DNA from: Nocardioides sp. WS12
GTDB taxonomy: Bacteria > Actinomycetota > Actinomycetes > Propionibacteriales > Nocardioidaceae
Length of the DNA stretch: 64,000 bases
NCBI RefSeq assembly: GCF_014108865.1
Contig: NZ_CP053928.1
Span: 4,960,001-5,024,000 of the forward strand
Direction of reading: 5' to 3'
Under the pieces are notes generated by a model. It had not been told where the DNA came from. It saw nothing but the letters and a program-made list of their open reading frames with translations, and did not search any database. This document shows positions 40,421-48,815 of this stretch, piece after piece (the first letter of the stretch is position 1; each line of letters begins with the position of its first letter). The position numbers were made by a program, and so were the translations under genes.

Positions 40421-40497
40421 TGGCGACCCTGACGAGACTCGAACTCGCGACCTCCGCCGTGACAGGGCGGCGCGCTAACCAACTGCGCTACAGGGCC
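40421..40497 (-). tRNA. tRNA-Asp (GTC)
   Basis: Minus-strand cloverleaf: acceptor GGCCCTG/CAGGGTC, D arm GCGCAGTTGGTTAGCGC, anticodon loop CTGTCAC (anticodon GTC), T arm GCGAG-TTCGAGT-CTCGT, discriminator G at 40424, with CCA encoded at 40421-40423. Confidence 0.95.
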
Positions 40498-40580
40498 TTA
40501 CTTGCTACTGGTGAAGCGGTGGAACTCTAACCCAAGGTTCTCCGCGGAATCCAATCGGGAACCACTTCGAACTCAGGCCG

Positions 40581-40653
40581 TACCCCCAACGGGATTCGAA
40601 CCCGTGCTACCGCCGTGAAAGGGCGACGTCCTAGGCCGCTAGACGATGGGGGC
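40581..40653 (-). tRNA. tRNA-Glu (TTC)
   Basis: Minus-strand cloverleaf: acceptor GCCCCCA/TGGGGGT, D arm GTCTAGCGGCCTAGGAC, anticodon loop CTTTCAC (anticodon TTC), T loop TTCGAAT, discriminator A at 40581. It sits 83 bases upstream of tRNA-Asp, probably in one transcript. Confidence 0.95.
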
Positions 40654-40808
40654 CCTACCGCGTCAGACCGGAGTCTGGCACGGCCGGGACAGCATAGTGC
40701 GAGCACGCGCGAAGCACCCAACTGCGGTCGCCTTCCGGTCCGCCGAACGCCAGGGTCGCCCTCGCTTTCGTACGACGGCACCCCCTCCGGTAAGGTGTGC
40801 GACTGCCT

Positions 40809-40882
40809 GGCCAGGTAGCTCAGTTGGTACGAGCGATCGACTGAAACTCGATAGGTCGGCGGTTCGACCCCGCCCCTGGCCA
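40809..40882 (+). tRNA. tRNA-Phe (GAA)
   Basis: Plus-strand cloverleaf: acceptor GGCCAGG/CCTGGCC, D arm GCTCAGTTGGTACGAGC, anticodon arm ATCGA-CTGAAAC-TCGAT (anticodon GAA), T loop TTCGACC, discriminator A40882. Divergent from tRNA-Glu/Asp. Confidence 0.95.
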
Positions 40883-40891
40883 CACGCAAGG

Positions 40892-40933
40892 AACACCCCC
40901 GTCGGGAGACCGATGGGGGTGTTCTGTTCTTCC
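40892..40933 (+). terminator. Terminator after tRNA-Phe
   Basis: AACACCCCC (40892-40900) and GGGGGTGTT (40915-40923) form a nine-pair stem, followed by CTGTTCTTCC. It lies ten bases after tRNA-Phe and before the convergent membrane-protein gene. Confidence 0.82.
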
Positions 40934-40953
40934 TGCGCAAGGTCGGACGCGGG

Positions 40954-41598
40954 TCAGCGGAGAAGGTCGAGCGCGGGCACCGGGCTGCCCCGAATCCCTG
41001 ACGCAAGCAGCGCCCCCGAGAGCAGGCCGACGACCGCGCCGGCGATCAACAACCCGATCCACACCCAGCGCCAGGTGCCGTTGATGTCGTGCACGATCAT
41101 CGGCAGGTCGCGCTCCTCGCCGAAGAGGTCCTTGCTCGTGGACGTGCAGTCCACGGACGTCTCGCCACCCTTGCCCTGGAAGGTGCCGACCGTGGCGTAG
41201 TTGTGGCGCGAGACCGACGAGCCCTGCCGGTCGCCGCGGACCTTGTCCGTGCTGCCGTCCGGGTGCGTGATGGTGCACCGGATGTCGGTGGCCACGGTCT
41301 CGTTGAACCCGCGGCGGCGACCCGGTTCGTTGAAGAGCCCGTTGCCGAGCGCCACGACGTACTTGCGGCCGTCCTCCGCGTCGAGCGACATGCTGCCGGG
41401 CACGCGGCCCTCGCCTTCCGGGTCACCGGCGTTCCAGGCCGACGACGCGATGGCGACGACGAGGCCACCGGCCAGCAGGGGCAGCGCAAGGAGGAGCAGG
41501 CCCAGCGAACCAACCAGCACCCGTCCCCAGCGCCGCTTGCGGACCGGCGAGGCGACGGACGGCTGCCAGGCGCCGCCGGAGGATCCTGGGAAGGCCAT
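40954..41598 (-). CDS. Two-helix membrane protein with extracytoplasmic domain, unknown
   Basis: A 214-residue protein with a membrane helix near the N-terminus (VGSLGLLLLALPLLAGGLVV) and another near the C-terminus (WVWIGLLIAGAVVGLLSGAL). Between them is a roughly 110-residue beta-rich domain containing two Cys (DIRCTITHPDGS and TSVDCTSTSKD) that could form a disulfide outside the cell. Family not recognised. Confidence 0.65.
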   Translation of the reverse strand: MAFPGSSGGAWQPSVASPVRKRRWGRVLVGSLGLLLLALPLLAGGLVVAIASSAWNAGDPEGEGRVPGSMSLDAEDGRKYVVALGNGLFNEPGRRRGFNETVATDIRCTITHPDGSTDKVRGDRQGSSVSRHNYATVGTFQGKGGETSVDCTSTSKDLFGEERDLPMIVHDINGTWRWVWIGLLIAGAVVGLLSGALLASGIRGSPVPALDLLR

Positions 41599-41639
41599 GG
41601 GCTGATCATGACGGTCCCGGGGCCCGTTGGGGAGCCCTG

Positions 41640-41691
41640 GCCTGAATCCACCGATGGGTCGCGCAGTGGCCAGCCATCGGTGGATTCAGGC
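41640..41691. repeat. Perfect 18-bp inverted repeat in divergent intergenic region
   Basis: Arms 41640-41657 (begins GCCTGAATCC) and 41674-41691 are exact reverse complements around a 16-base spacer. The element lies between the divergent membrane-protein and beta-propeller genes, ending 13 bases before the latter's start. There is no U-run. It could be a cruciform operator, a transcription-blocking hairpin or a small palindromic mobile repeat. Confidence 0.75.
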
Positions 41692-41704
41692 TTAAAGTCA
41701 GCGG

Positions 41705-43108
41705 GTGCTCCCCCGCTTCAAGGTCATTGCCCGGCACCGACCGGTGGCGATCGTCGGAGTCCCGTTGGTCAGCGAGGAGTACGACGCCGCTACGGGACCA
41801 CGCTCAGGAAGCGCAGCAACGCCCTTCCTGGCGCCGTACGCCGCCATCGAGGTGGTTCTGCCCTCCGCCCCCGGTACGACGACCCTGGCCCTCACCAGCG
41901 CAGACGGCTCCACGCTCGGGGTCAGCCTCACCGAAGGCGCGGTGTCGCTCTCGGTGTCGCTCTCGGTGTCGCTCTCGGTGGCCGTCGGCGGCTCCGAGAC
42001 GCACCACCGGAGCCGTCGACACGGCCGCGTCGGAGCGCCGCCTTCGCGGTTCGCGCTCACGCTCACGGGCACCCACCTGGCTGCGCTGACCCTCGAGAAC
42101 GACACCTGGCTGGTGCGCGGACGGGTGGACCTCGCGGGCATCGTCGACACCCACGACGGCGCCTGGCTGGCCGGACTCACCAGTTCGTGGGTCTCGACAG
42201 GCTCGACCCACGGCGTCGCGGCCTGGTCGGCCGGCGGCTTCGGGCAACTCGGCCTGCGCGACATCCGGCTCGTGTCGCACGCCGACGGGTCGCCGTACCG
42301 TGACGAAGGAACGGTGCTGTTCACGGCCACCAGCGCCGGTCCGGGCTTCTTCGGCACCGCTCACACGTCGGTCTGGCGGCTGGACGGGACTGCCCTGACG
42401 CACACTGCCGACCTGTTCTTCGGGCGACCGGACCGGCCCGGCAGCTTCGGCGACCACGCCACCCACCTCGTGCGCGACGGCGAGCGGTGGCTGGTGGCGA
42501 CGAGCACGTGGGCCGACTTCCCGGCCGACAAGGCCGAGCGGCGCGATGCACGCGTCCAGATCACGCTGGCCGAGTCCACCCAGGACCTGCTGCGTGGGCA
42601 GCACCTGCTGCCCACGCGGTTGCTGGCGCTGCCGAGCGACGGGCCGAGCGTGGGCGTGTGGGATCCGCACCTGGTGCGCACGGAAACCGGTGCCTGGCTG
42701 GTCGGCTACGTCAGCGCGAGGAAGTTCTTCGACTTCCACCCCGTACTGGCGGCCGGGCCGTCGCTCGACGACCTCACGCTCCGGGGAGCAGCAACCGACC
42801 GCACGGCGACCGAGGGCACCACGATCGTGCGCCTCGGTGACGACTGGTGCGTGCTCGCCAGTGACGGCAGGGACAACTCGAGAGCCACCCGCGGCCGGTT
42901 CCCGGTCTTCGACCTGGCACTCCGCGAAATCGGCACCCTCGAGGCGCCGTACCCCACGAACATCCCGTGGCCGACCGTCATCGCGCCGGACGAGTCCCGG
43001 CCCGAGGACGAATGGTCACTGGTGACGTTCGACGGCACGCCCGCAGGCGGACGGCTCGCCGGTTACGGCACCCACGGGGATGTCGTGGTGATGCGCGCCA
43101 GCCGGTGA
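41705..43108 (+). CDS. Beta-propeller, glycoside-hydrolase-like protein
   Basis: A 467-residue protein from GTG 41705 with repeated propeller blades resembling GH43/GH32-type folds (GTVLFTATSAGPGFFGTAHT; THLVRDGERWLVATSTWADF; VWDPHLVRTETGAWLVGYVS). No signal peptide is evident. An in-frame 12-base tandem repeat at about 41942-41980 encodes (SLSV) units in an exposed loop. A second propeller protein of similar type lies at 61019-61912. Substrate unknown. Confidence 0.65.
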   Translation: MLPRFKVIARHRPVAIVGVPLVSEEYDAATGPRSGSAATPFLAPYAAIEVVLPSAPGTTTLALTSADGSTLGVSLTEGAVSLSVSLSVSLSVAVGGSETHHRSRRHGRVGAPPSRFALTLTGTHLAALTLENDTWLVRGRVDLAGIVDTHDGAWLAGLTSSWVSTGSTHGVAAWSAGGFGQLGLRDIRLVSHADGSPYRDEGTVLFTATSAGPGFFGTAHTSVWRLDGTALTHTADLFFGRPDRPGSFGDHATHLVRDGERWLVATSTWADFPADKAERRDARVQITLAESTQDLLRGQHLLPTRLLALPSDGPSVGVWDPHLVRTETGAWLVGYVSARKFFDFHPVLAAGPSLDDLTLRGAATDRTATEGTTIVRLGDDWCVLASDGRDNSRATRGRFPVFDLALREIGTLEAPYPTNIPWPTVIAPDESRPEDEWSLVTFDGTPAGGRLAGYGTHGDVVVMRASR

Positions 43109-43118
43109 GGCTGACAGA

Positions 43119-43217
43119 CGCGCAGTTGATTCAGCGCGGCAGCGCGTCGGGAGGCGTCCCCCGGGCAGCTTGCTGCCCCGGATCTGCTCCAAAGACGCTC
43201 TCGCGCAGTTGATTCAG
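43119..43217. repeat. Direct repeat pair flanking a GC-rich hairpin
   Basis: CGCGCAGTTGATTCAG is present at 43119-43134 and exactly at 43202-43217. Between them CCGGGCAGC/GCTGCCCCGG can fold with one bulge. Located between two convergent genes; the second copy touches the stop end of the DUF3073 gene. It may act as a terminator or be a small repeat element. Confidence 0.55.
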
Positions 43218-43399
43218 TCGCGCTGAGGGTCGGCGTAGTCCGACCACTCGTCGCGCTCGTCGACCTTTTCGACGACCTCGCGCTTTGCGGGCTCACCATG
43301 GAGCTCGCGCGCGAGAGCCGACAGATCGGTCTCGTGCGTCTGGTACTTCAGGTCGCGTGCGACCTTGGTCTGCTTGGCTTTCGCTCGGCCGCGGCCCAT
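43214..43399 (-). CDS. DUF3073 family protein
   Basis: A 61-residue basic protein starting MGRGRAKAKQTKVARDLKYQ and ending with an acidic tail, matching the actinobacterial DUF3073 family, which is usually encoded beside purM. Its function is unknown. It is downstream of purM on the same strand with a 178-base spacer that holds short GGGTCACC-type repeats (about 43550-43585). Confidence 0.9.
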   Translation of the reverse strand: MGRGRAKAKQTKVARDLKYQTHETDLSALARELHGEPAKREVVEKVDERDEWSDYADPQRD

Positions 43400-43577
43400 A
43401 GGGTCCAGCCCCCTCGCACACTTGGCCGGTAGCCCTCAGGGCCCCGGACTGCTGAATCTGAGTCTCGTGGGCACAACATTACATGGCCCGTGGGTGTTCC
43501 CGTACTCCGGTCTCGGCGATCCGTCGGGTTTGAGGCCCACGTCACCTACCGGGTCCCCCACGGGGTCACCAGGCGGG

Positions 43578-44639
43578 TCACCAACCGGGGTGCTGGCCCA
43601 CCAGTTCGACGGTGCCCTTGAGTTCCGGGTCGGCCGCGACGTCGCCGGCGACCCAGGCGTTGATCCCGAAGTCGGCGAGGCGGGCGATGGCCGCATCCAC
43701 GGAATCGGGCGCGGTCAGGGCGACCATGCCGACGCCGCAGTTGAGCGTGGCCTCGAGGTCCGACTGGGACACGTTGCCGAGCTTGCGTACGACGTCGAAG
43801 ACCGGCCCGGGCGTCCAGGTGCTGCGGTCCAGGGTGGCCTTGAGCTCGGGCGGCATGACGCGCGCGAGGTTGTTGGCCAGGCCGCCACCGGTGACGTGCG
43901 CCATCGCGTGCGTCTCGGTCTCGCGAGCAATGGCCAGCGAGGGCTTCGTGTAGAGCCGCGTCGGAACGAGGAGCTCCTCGCCCAGCGTGTGGCCGAACTC
44001 GTCGACCTGGCGGTCGACCGTCCAGCCGGCCTGCGTGAAGAAGACGTGGCGGGCCAGGGAGTAGCCGTTGGAGTGCAGGCCGCTGGCCTCCATCGCGATG
44101 ACGACGTCCCCGGCGCGCACCAGGTTGGCGCCGAGCAGCGCGTCGGCCTCGACGACGCCGGTCGTGGCGCCCGCGACGTCGTACTCATCGGGCGCGAGCA
44201 GGCCGGGGTGCTCGGCGGTCTCGCCACCGACGAGCGCGCAGCCCGCCTCGACGCACGCCTCGGCGATGCCCTTGACGATGGCGGCGATCCGCTCCGGGAC
44301 CACCTTGCCCGTGGCGATGTAGTCGGTCATGAACAGCGGCTCGGCGCCACAGACGACGAGGTCGTCGACGACCATGCCGACCAGGTCGAAGCCGATCGTG
44401 TCGTGCTTGTCCATCATCTGCGCGACGGCGACCTTCGTGCCGACACCGTCCGTGGACGTGGCCAGCAGCGGGCGCTTGTAGGACAGCAGGGCTGAGGCGT
44501 CGAAGAGGCCAGCGAAGCCGCCGAGGCCACCGAGCATCTCCGGACGGCGGGCCTTCTCGACCCACTCCTTCATGAGGTCGACGGCGCGGTCCGCGGCCTC
44601 GATGTCGACTCCGGCGCGGGCGTAAGCGTTGTCGTTCAT
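43578..44639 (-). CDS. purM: Phosphoribosylformylglycinamidine cyclo-ligase
   Basis: A 353-residue AIR synthetase, step five of purine synthesis: ATP-dependent ring closure of FGAM to AIR. Signatures: RPLLATSTDGVGTKVAVA, DLVGMVVDDLVVCGAEPLFM, GCALVGGETAEHPGL, and HVTGGGLANNLARVMP. It is 16 bases downstream of purF on the minus strand, so the two are probably cotranscribed. Length is normal. Confidence 0.97.
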   Translation of the reverse strand: MNDNAYARAGVDIEAADRAVDLMKEWVEKARRPEMLGGLGGFAGLFDASALLSYKRPLLATSTDGVGTKVAVAQMMDKHDTIGFDLVGMVVDDLVVCGAEPLFMTDYIATGKVVPERIAAIVKGIAEACVEAGCALVGGETAEHPGLLAPDEYDVAGATTGVVEADALLGANLVRAGDVVIAMEASGLHSNGYSLARHVFFTQAGWTVDRQVDEFGHTLGEELLVPTRLYTKPSLAIARETETHAMAHVTGGGLANNLARVMPPELKATLDRSTWTPGPVFDVVRKLGNVSQSDLEATLNCGVGMVALTAPDSVDAAIARLADFGINAWVAGDVAADPELKGTVELVGQHPGW

Positions 44640-44655
44640 GGTTCTCCGGCCAGGG

Positions 44656-46116
44656 TCAGGGGTTGTTGAAGACGGGGAGTGCTTCGCCGTGGGTGCTCGG
44701 CTGGAGCGTTGCTTCGAGCAGGTGCTTGCCGAGCAGGCTCTCGTCGGGGAGTTCGATCGGGTACTTGCCCGTGAAGCAGGCGGTGCACAGGGTGCTCTCC
44801 TGCTGGCCGGTCGCTTCGATCATGCCGTCGAGCGTGATGTAGCCGAGGCTGTCGGCACCCACCGAGGCGGCGATCTCTTCGGGCTCGAGGCCGTTGGCGA
44901 TCAGCTCGGCGCGGGTCGCGAAGTCGATGCCGTAGAAGCACGGCCACTTCACCGGCGGGCTGGAGATCCGGACATGGACCTCGAGGGCGCCCGCCTCACG
45001 CAGCATCCGCACCTGCGCACGCTGGGTGTTGCCGCGCACGATCGAGTCGTCGACGACGACGATCCGCTTGCCGCGGATCATGTGCTCGAGGGCGTTCAGC
45101 TTGAGCCGGATACCGAGCTGGCGCAAGGTCTGGCTGGGCTGGATGAAGGTGCGCCCGACGTAGGCGTTCTTCACGAAGCCCTGGCCGAACGGGATGCCGC
45201 TCTCCAGCGCGTAACCGGCAGCAGCCGGGGTGCCGGACTCGGGGACCGGGATGACCAGGTCGGCCTCGACCGGGAACTCGCGGGCCAGCTGGCGGCCCAT
45301 CTCGACCCGCGCCTCGTGGACGCTGCGGCCCGCGATGTTGGCGTCGGGGCGGGCGAGGTAGACGTACTCGAACACGCAGCCCTTGCGGCGCGGCTCGGCG
45401 AACTTGTGCGAACGGAGGCCGTCCTCGTCGATGACGATGAGCTCGCCCGGTTCGACCTCGCGCACGATGCTGGCACCGACGGTCGCCAGTGCGGAGTCCT
45501 CGCTGGCCACGACCCAGCCGCGCTCCAGTCGACCGAGCACGAGCGGCCGGATGCCCTCGGGGTCGCGGGCGGCGTACAGGGTGTTCTCGTTCATGAAGAC
45601 GAAGGAGAACGCACCGTTGACCTGCGGCAGCAGCTCCATGGCGCGGGCTTCGAGCGACTGGTCGGGGTGGTGCGCGAGCAGCGCGGTGACCAGGCTGGTG
45701 TCGTTGGTCGCGGCTTCGAGGTTGCGGGCGTGAATGTCGAGCTCACCCTCGTCGCTCGGCAACTCGGCGACCATCTCGGCCAACTCGGCCGTGTTGATCA
45801 GGTTGCCGTTGTGGCCGAGGGCGATCGAGCCGTCAGCCGTCGGGCGGAACGTCGGCTGTGCGTTCTGCCAGGTGCTGGCGCCGGTCGTCGAGTACCGACA
45901 GTGACCCACCGCCAGGTGACCGCGGAACGACGCGAGGGTGTTCTCGTCGAAGACCTGGGAAACGAGTCCCATGTCCTTGTAGACGAGGATCTGCCGCCCG
46001 TTGCTGACCGAGATGCCCGCGGACTCCTGGCCCCGGTGCTGCAAGGCATAGAGACCGAAGTAGGTCAGTTTGGCGACGTCTTCACCCGGGGCCCACACAC
46101 CAAAGACTCCGCACAC
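44656..46116 (-). CDS. purF: Amidophosphoribosyltransferase
   Basis: A 486-residue enzyme for the first committed step of purine synthesis, PRPP plus glutamine to phosphoribosylamine. Cys2 (MCGVFGVWAP) is the N-terminal nucleophile of the glutaminase; DKAG-type segments and the PRPP loop RIVVVDDSIVRGNTQRAQVR are present. There is no obvious propeptide before Cys2, as in other actinobacterial forms starting Met-Cys. First gene of a purF-purM unit. Confidence 0.97.
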   Translation of the reverse strand: MCGVFGVWAPGEDVAKLTYFGLYALQHRGQESAGISVSNGRQILVYKDMGLVSQVFDENTLASFRGHLAVGHCRYSTTGASTWQNAQPTFRPTADGSIALGHNGNLINTAELAEMVAELPSDEGELDIHARNLEAATNDTSLVTALLAHHPDQSLEARAMELLPQVNGAFSFVFMNENTLYAARDPEGIRPLVLGRLERGWVVASEDSALATVGASIVREVEPGELIVIDEDGLRSHKFAEPRRKGCVFEYVYLARPDANIAGRSVHEARVEMGRQLAREFPVEADLVIPVPESGTPAAAGYALESGIPFGQGFVKNAYVGRTFIQPSQTLRQLGIRLKLNALEHMIRGKRIVVVDDSIVRGNTQRAQVRMLREAGALEVHVRISSPPVKWPCFYGIDFATRAELIANGLEPEEIAASVGADSLGYITLDGMIEATGQQESTLCTACFTGKYPIELPDESLLGKHLLEATLQPSTHGEALPVFNNP

Positions 46117-46159
46117 GGTGCTGAGCCTACCGGCCGAGGGCCCGATCCCTCATTTCCCC

Positions 46160-46222
46160 CGAGTTGGGGTTTGTCACCGTCGACTTGTGAGTTGTGACCC
46201 TCGACTTGTGCGTTGTCACCAG
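46160..46222. repeat. Three degenerate 21-bp tandem repeats (left set)
   Basis: Units at 46160-46180, 46181-46201 and 46202-46222 share the pattern CGA(G/C)TTG(G/T)G..TTGT.ACC. The core CGAGTTGGGGTTTGTC of the first unit is the reverse complement of three 21-bp units at 47339-47400, beyond the next gene. It lies between purF and the unknown gene, in the promoter area. Confidence 0.75.
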
Positions 46223-46281
46223 CCGAGCGCGAGCCAAGGTGTGTTCCAGATCCATCCGTACGGCGCCGCTACGCTCCGCCG

Positions 46282-47331
46282 GTGGCAAGAAACAAGATGC
46301 AGGTCAGCGAGATCCGCTTCGCCGTTCGGTCAGGGGCAGCGGGCGCGGACGTTTCACGCGTCGCTTCGATCATCGGCTCCTTCGATGTCACGGGCCTGGT
46401 CATCGACGGAGCCCGCGTCGGCGCTCCCGGCTGGGTGTTCGCTCGCACTCTCGGCGACACGGCCGACGAGACGCTGCTGTACTTCGACGCAGAACAGGAC
46501 GCGACCGCCTTCCTCCTGCCCTGGAAGACCGTGCACGATGCTCTGGTCGATGCGTTCGGCGACGGAGTCCTCGTCGGCGCCGAACTCGACCTGGGGAACG
46601 GCCAGAAGGTCCTGGAGAACGGCTTGTTCGCCCTCGGCGGCGAGCACGCTTCCCTTGCCGTGCTGGCCCATCAGTCGGACCACCAGTTCGCGGGCTACGC
46701 CTCGGGCAGCAAGCGGGCCCTGGTCGCGGCACGCGTCGGAGAGTGGGTGGCCGTGTCGGGGCACGGACGCGCCACGGAGGCGGACCTCGTCGAGAACCTC
46801 GACGACCGGATGTGGGAGATCGCCGCGGCGGCAGGCGGCCGATCTCCCGCCCTGGTTCTGTGGCGGCGCGGAGAGTTCACCCACGCCGCGCTGCTCCACA
46901 AGGGCGATGTCCACCAGCGCCTGCTCTGGGGACCGGACTGGACCGTGATTGAGCCAGCGTCACTGCATCGCCACGAACTCCGGGAGTTCGTCGCCGTCGT
47001 GACCGCCGACCTCAGCCTTGGCGAATCCGATGGCGCGGAGTTGATCAAGCGGTTCGGCCTCGACCAGCAGCAGGCCGTGCACCTGCGCGCCCTCATCCGG
47101 CGCCCGGTCGCTGACATTCCCGGGTTGCTGGAGATCCTGGACCTGCCTGCAGTCATCGGCGAGGTGTTCACCGGGGCCTGCAGCCTGACCGACCTACCCC
47201 AGGCACGTGTCTTCCCGGTCAGGACCCTGAAGGAGTTGGCCAAGGCTGAGTTCTCCGGCAATGGCGCCGAGCCACTGCCACCCGACCCGGCGGCGGCGCC
47301 GCCGGGTCGGCGCTGGCGCCGCGGTTCCTGA
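46282..47331 (+). CDS. Unknown protein bracketed by inverted 21-bp repeats
   Basis: A 349-residue protein from GTG 46282 (ATG 46297 is an alternative; the frame opens upstream to 46213 through the repeats). The N-terminal part is an alpha/beta domain (VSRVASIIGSFDVTGLVIDG; LPWKTVHDALVDAFGDGVLV). The middle is VALGEWVAV-like strands, and the C-terminus a helical region (AVHLRALIRRPVADIPGLLE) followed by a Pro/Gly/Arg tail within a 13-bp hairpin (47282-47310). No signal or membrane segment. No family recognised. It is the only gene between the two repeat sets. Confidence 0.6.
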   Translation: MARNKMQVSEIRFAVRSGAAGADVSRVASIIGSFDVTGLVIDGARVGAPGWVFARTLGDTADETLLYFDAEQDATAFLLPWKTVHDALVDAFGDGVLVGAELDLGNGQKVLENGLFALGGEHASLAVLAHQSDHQFAGYASGSKRALVAARVGEWVAVSGHGRATEADLVENLDDRMWEIAAAAGGRSPALVLWRRGEFTHAALLHKGDVHQRLLWGPDWTVIEPASLHRHELREFVAVVTADLSLGESDGAELIKRFGLDQQQAVHLRALIRRPVADIPGLLEILDLPAVIGEVFTGACSLTDLPQARVFPVRTLKELAKAEFSGNGAEPLPPDPAAAPPGRRWRRGS

Positions 47332-47338
47332 TCAGGCG

Positions 47339-47400
47339 CGACAAACCCCAACTCGGGCGTCACAAACCCCAACTCGGGCGCGACAAACCCCAACTCGGCG
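47339..47400. repeat. Three 21-bp tandem repeats (right set, inverted to left set)
   Basis: Near-identical units at 47339-47359, 47360-47380 and 47381-47400, core ACAAACCCCAACTCGGGCG. They begin eight bases after the unknown gene's stop and end two bases before the M20 peptidase stop end. Read on the minus strand they match the first unit of the left set at 46160. Confidence 0.8.
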
Positions 47401-47402
47401 AA

Positions 47403-48758
47403 TCAGGAGGCGCCGAGGTTGCGCAGGAGGAGGGCTTCTGCGAGCAGGACCTTCTCGAACTCGGCCAGGTGCAGGCCCTCGTTCGGGCCGTGGGCACGGG
47501 TGTCGGGGTCCTCGACTCCGGTCACGAGCACCGAGGCCTGCGGGAAGGTCTCGAGGAACTCCGCGATGAACGGGATCGAACCACCGACCCCCATGTCGAC
47601 CGGCTCGGTGCCGTCCCAGGCCTCGGCGAACGCGGCCCGCGCGGCGTCGTACGACGGCCCGGTGGCGTCGATCTTCGTGGCCTCACCGGTGTCGACGACC
47701 GTCGTGGTCAGCGTGGCGCCCCACGAGACGTTGGCCTCGAGGTGGCGCTGCAGGCAGACCAAGGCGTTCTCGGTGGTGTCGCCGGGGGCGACGCGGAGCG
47801 AGATCTTCGCGCGCGCAGCCGGGACGAGGGTGTTGGAGGCACCGTCGACCTTGGGGGCGTCGAGGCCGGTGATGCTCAGTGCGGGCTTGGTCCAGAGCCG
47901 TTCGACGGCGGAGCCCTCGCCGATCCACTCGATGCCGGCGGCGGCGCCGGACTCGGCACGCAGCCGGGCCTCGGGATAGTCGACGTCGGCGGCGGGGCCA
48001 CTGAACAGGCCCTCGATGGCCACGTTGCCGCGGTCGTCGTGGAGCGTGGCGATCAGGCGGGACAGGGTGATCAGGGCGTCCGGCACCAGACCGCCCCACA
48101 TGCCCGAGTGCACGGCGTGGGTGAGGGTGCGGACCTCGACGTCGACGCGGACCAGGCCGCGGAGCGAGGTGGTGAGCGCGGGGACGCCGATGTCCCAGTT
48201 GCCGGAGTCGGCGATCACGATGACGTCGGCGGCGAGACGGTCCTGGTAGGCCTTGAGCAGTTCGGGGAGCGTGTCGGAGCCGACCTCCTCCTCGCCCTCG
48301 ATGAAGACCTTCACGGTGACGGGCAGTTCGTCGCCGAACGCCCGCAGCGCGGCGATGTGGGTGATGATCCCCGCCTTGTCGTCGGCGGCACCGCGGCCGT
48401 AGAGGCGGCCGTCGCGCTCGGTCGGCTCCCACGGCGGGCTGTCCCACTCGGCGTGGTCGTTCTCGGGCTGCACGTCGTGGTGCGCGTAGAGCAGCACGGT
48501 CGGCGCACCTTCCGGGCCGGCACGGTGGCCGATCACGGCAGGCGGAGCGCCGTCGTACGCCCGAACGATCTCGACGTCGACCCCCTCGGCAGCGAAGAGG
48601 TCAGCCGTCGCCTGGGCGCTGACTTCCACCTGGTCAAGGCGGTCGGGGTCGGCGCTGACGGACTGGATCCGGACGAGTGCCTCGAGGTCCGATCGGACGC
48701 CCGGGAGGAGCTCGGCAAGACGCGTACGCAGGTCATGGGTGGAGACAGGTGCGGTCAT
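47403..48758 (-). CDS. M20-family dipeptidase
   Basis: A 451-residue zinc peptidase of the M20 (CNDP/ArgE/DapE) family. Metal and catalytic motifs: LLYAHHDVQP, LYGRGAADDKAGI, FIEGEEEVGSDTLP, ADSGNWDIG, and a C-terminal TRAHGPNEGLHL with the last His ligand. It likely cleaves dipeptides in the cytoplasm. ATG 48758 is chosen; the frame upstream to 48920 is antisense to the lipoprotein start and has no domain sequence. Confidence 0.9.
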   Translation of the reverse strand: MTAPVSTHDLRTRLAELLPGVRSDLEALVRIQSVSADPDRLDQVEVSAQATADLFAAEGVDVEIVRAYDGAPPAVIGHRAGPEGAPTVLLYAHHDVQPENDHAEWDSPPWEPTERDGRLYGRGAADDKAGIITHIAALRAFGDELPVTVKVFIEGEEEVGSDTLPELLKAYQDRLAADVIVIADSGNWDIGVPALTTSLRGLVRVDVEVRTLTHAVHSGMWGGLVPDALITLSRLIATLHDDRGNVAIEGLFSGPAADVDYPEARLRAESGAAAGIEWIGEGSAVERLWTKPALSITGLDAPKVDGASNTLVPAARAKISLRVAPGDTTENALVCLQRHLEANVSWGATLTTTVVDTGEATKIDATGPSYDAARAAFAEAWDGTEPVDMGVGGSIPFIAEFLETFPQASVLVTGVEDPDTRAHGPNEGLHLAEFEKVLLAEALLLRNLGAS

Positions 48759-48815
48759 GGTCACCAACCTAAATGACGCCCCTCGCGTGGACGAAGATGA
48801 GGCATCATCGAGCCC

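Noticed and set aside
43545..43595. Short GGGTCACC-type repeats as a CRISPR array
   Set aside because: Units are about 12 bases with no regular unique spacers; they are low-complexity sequence after purM.
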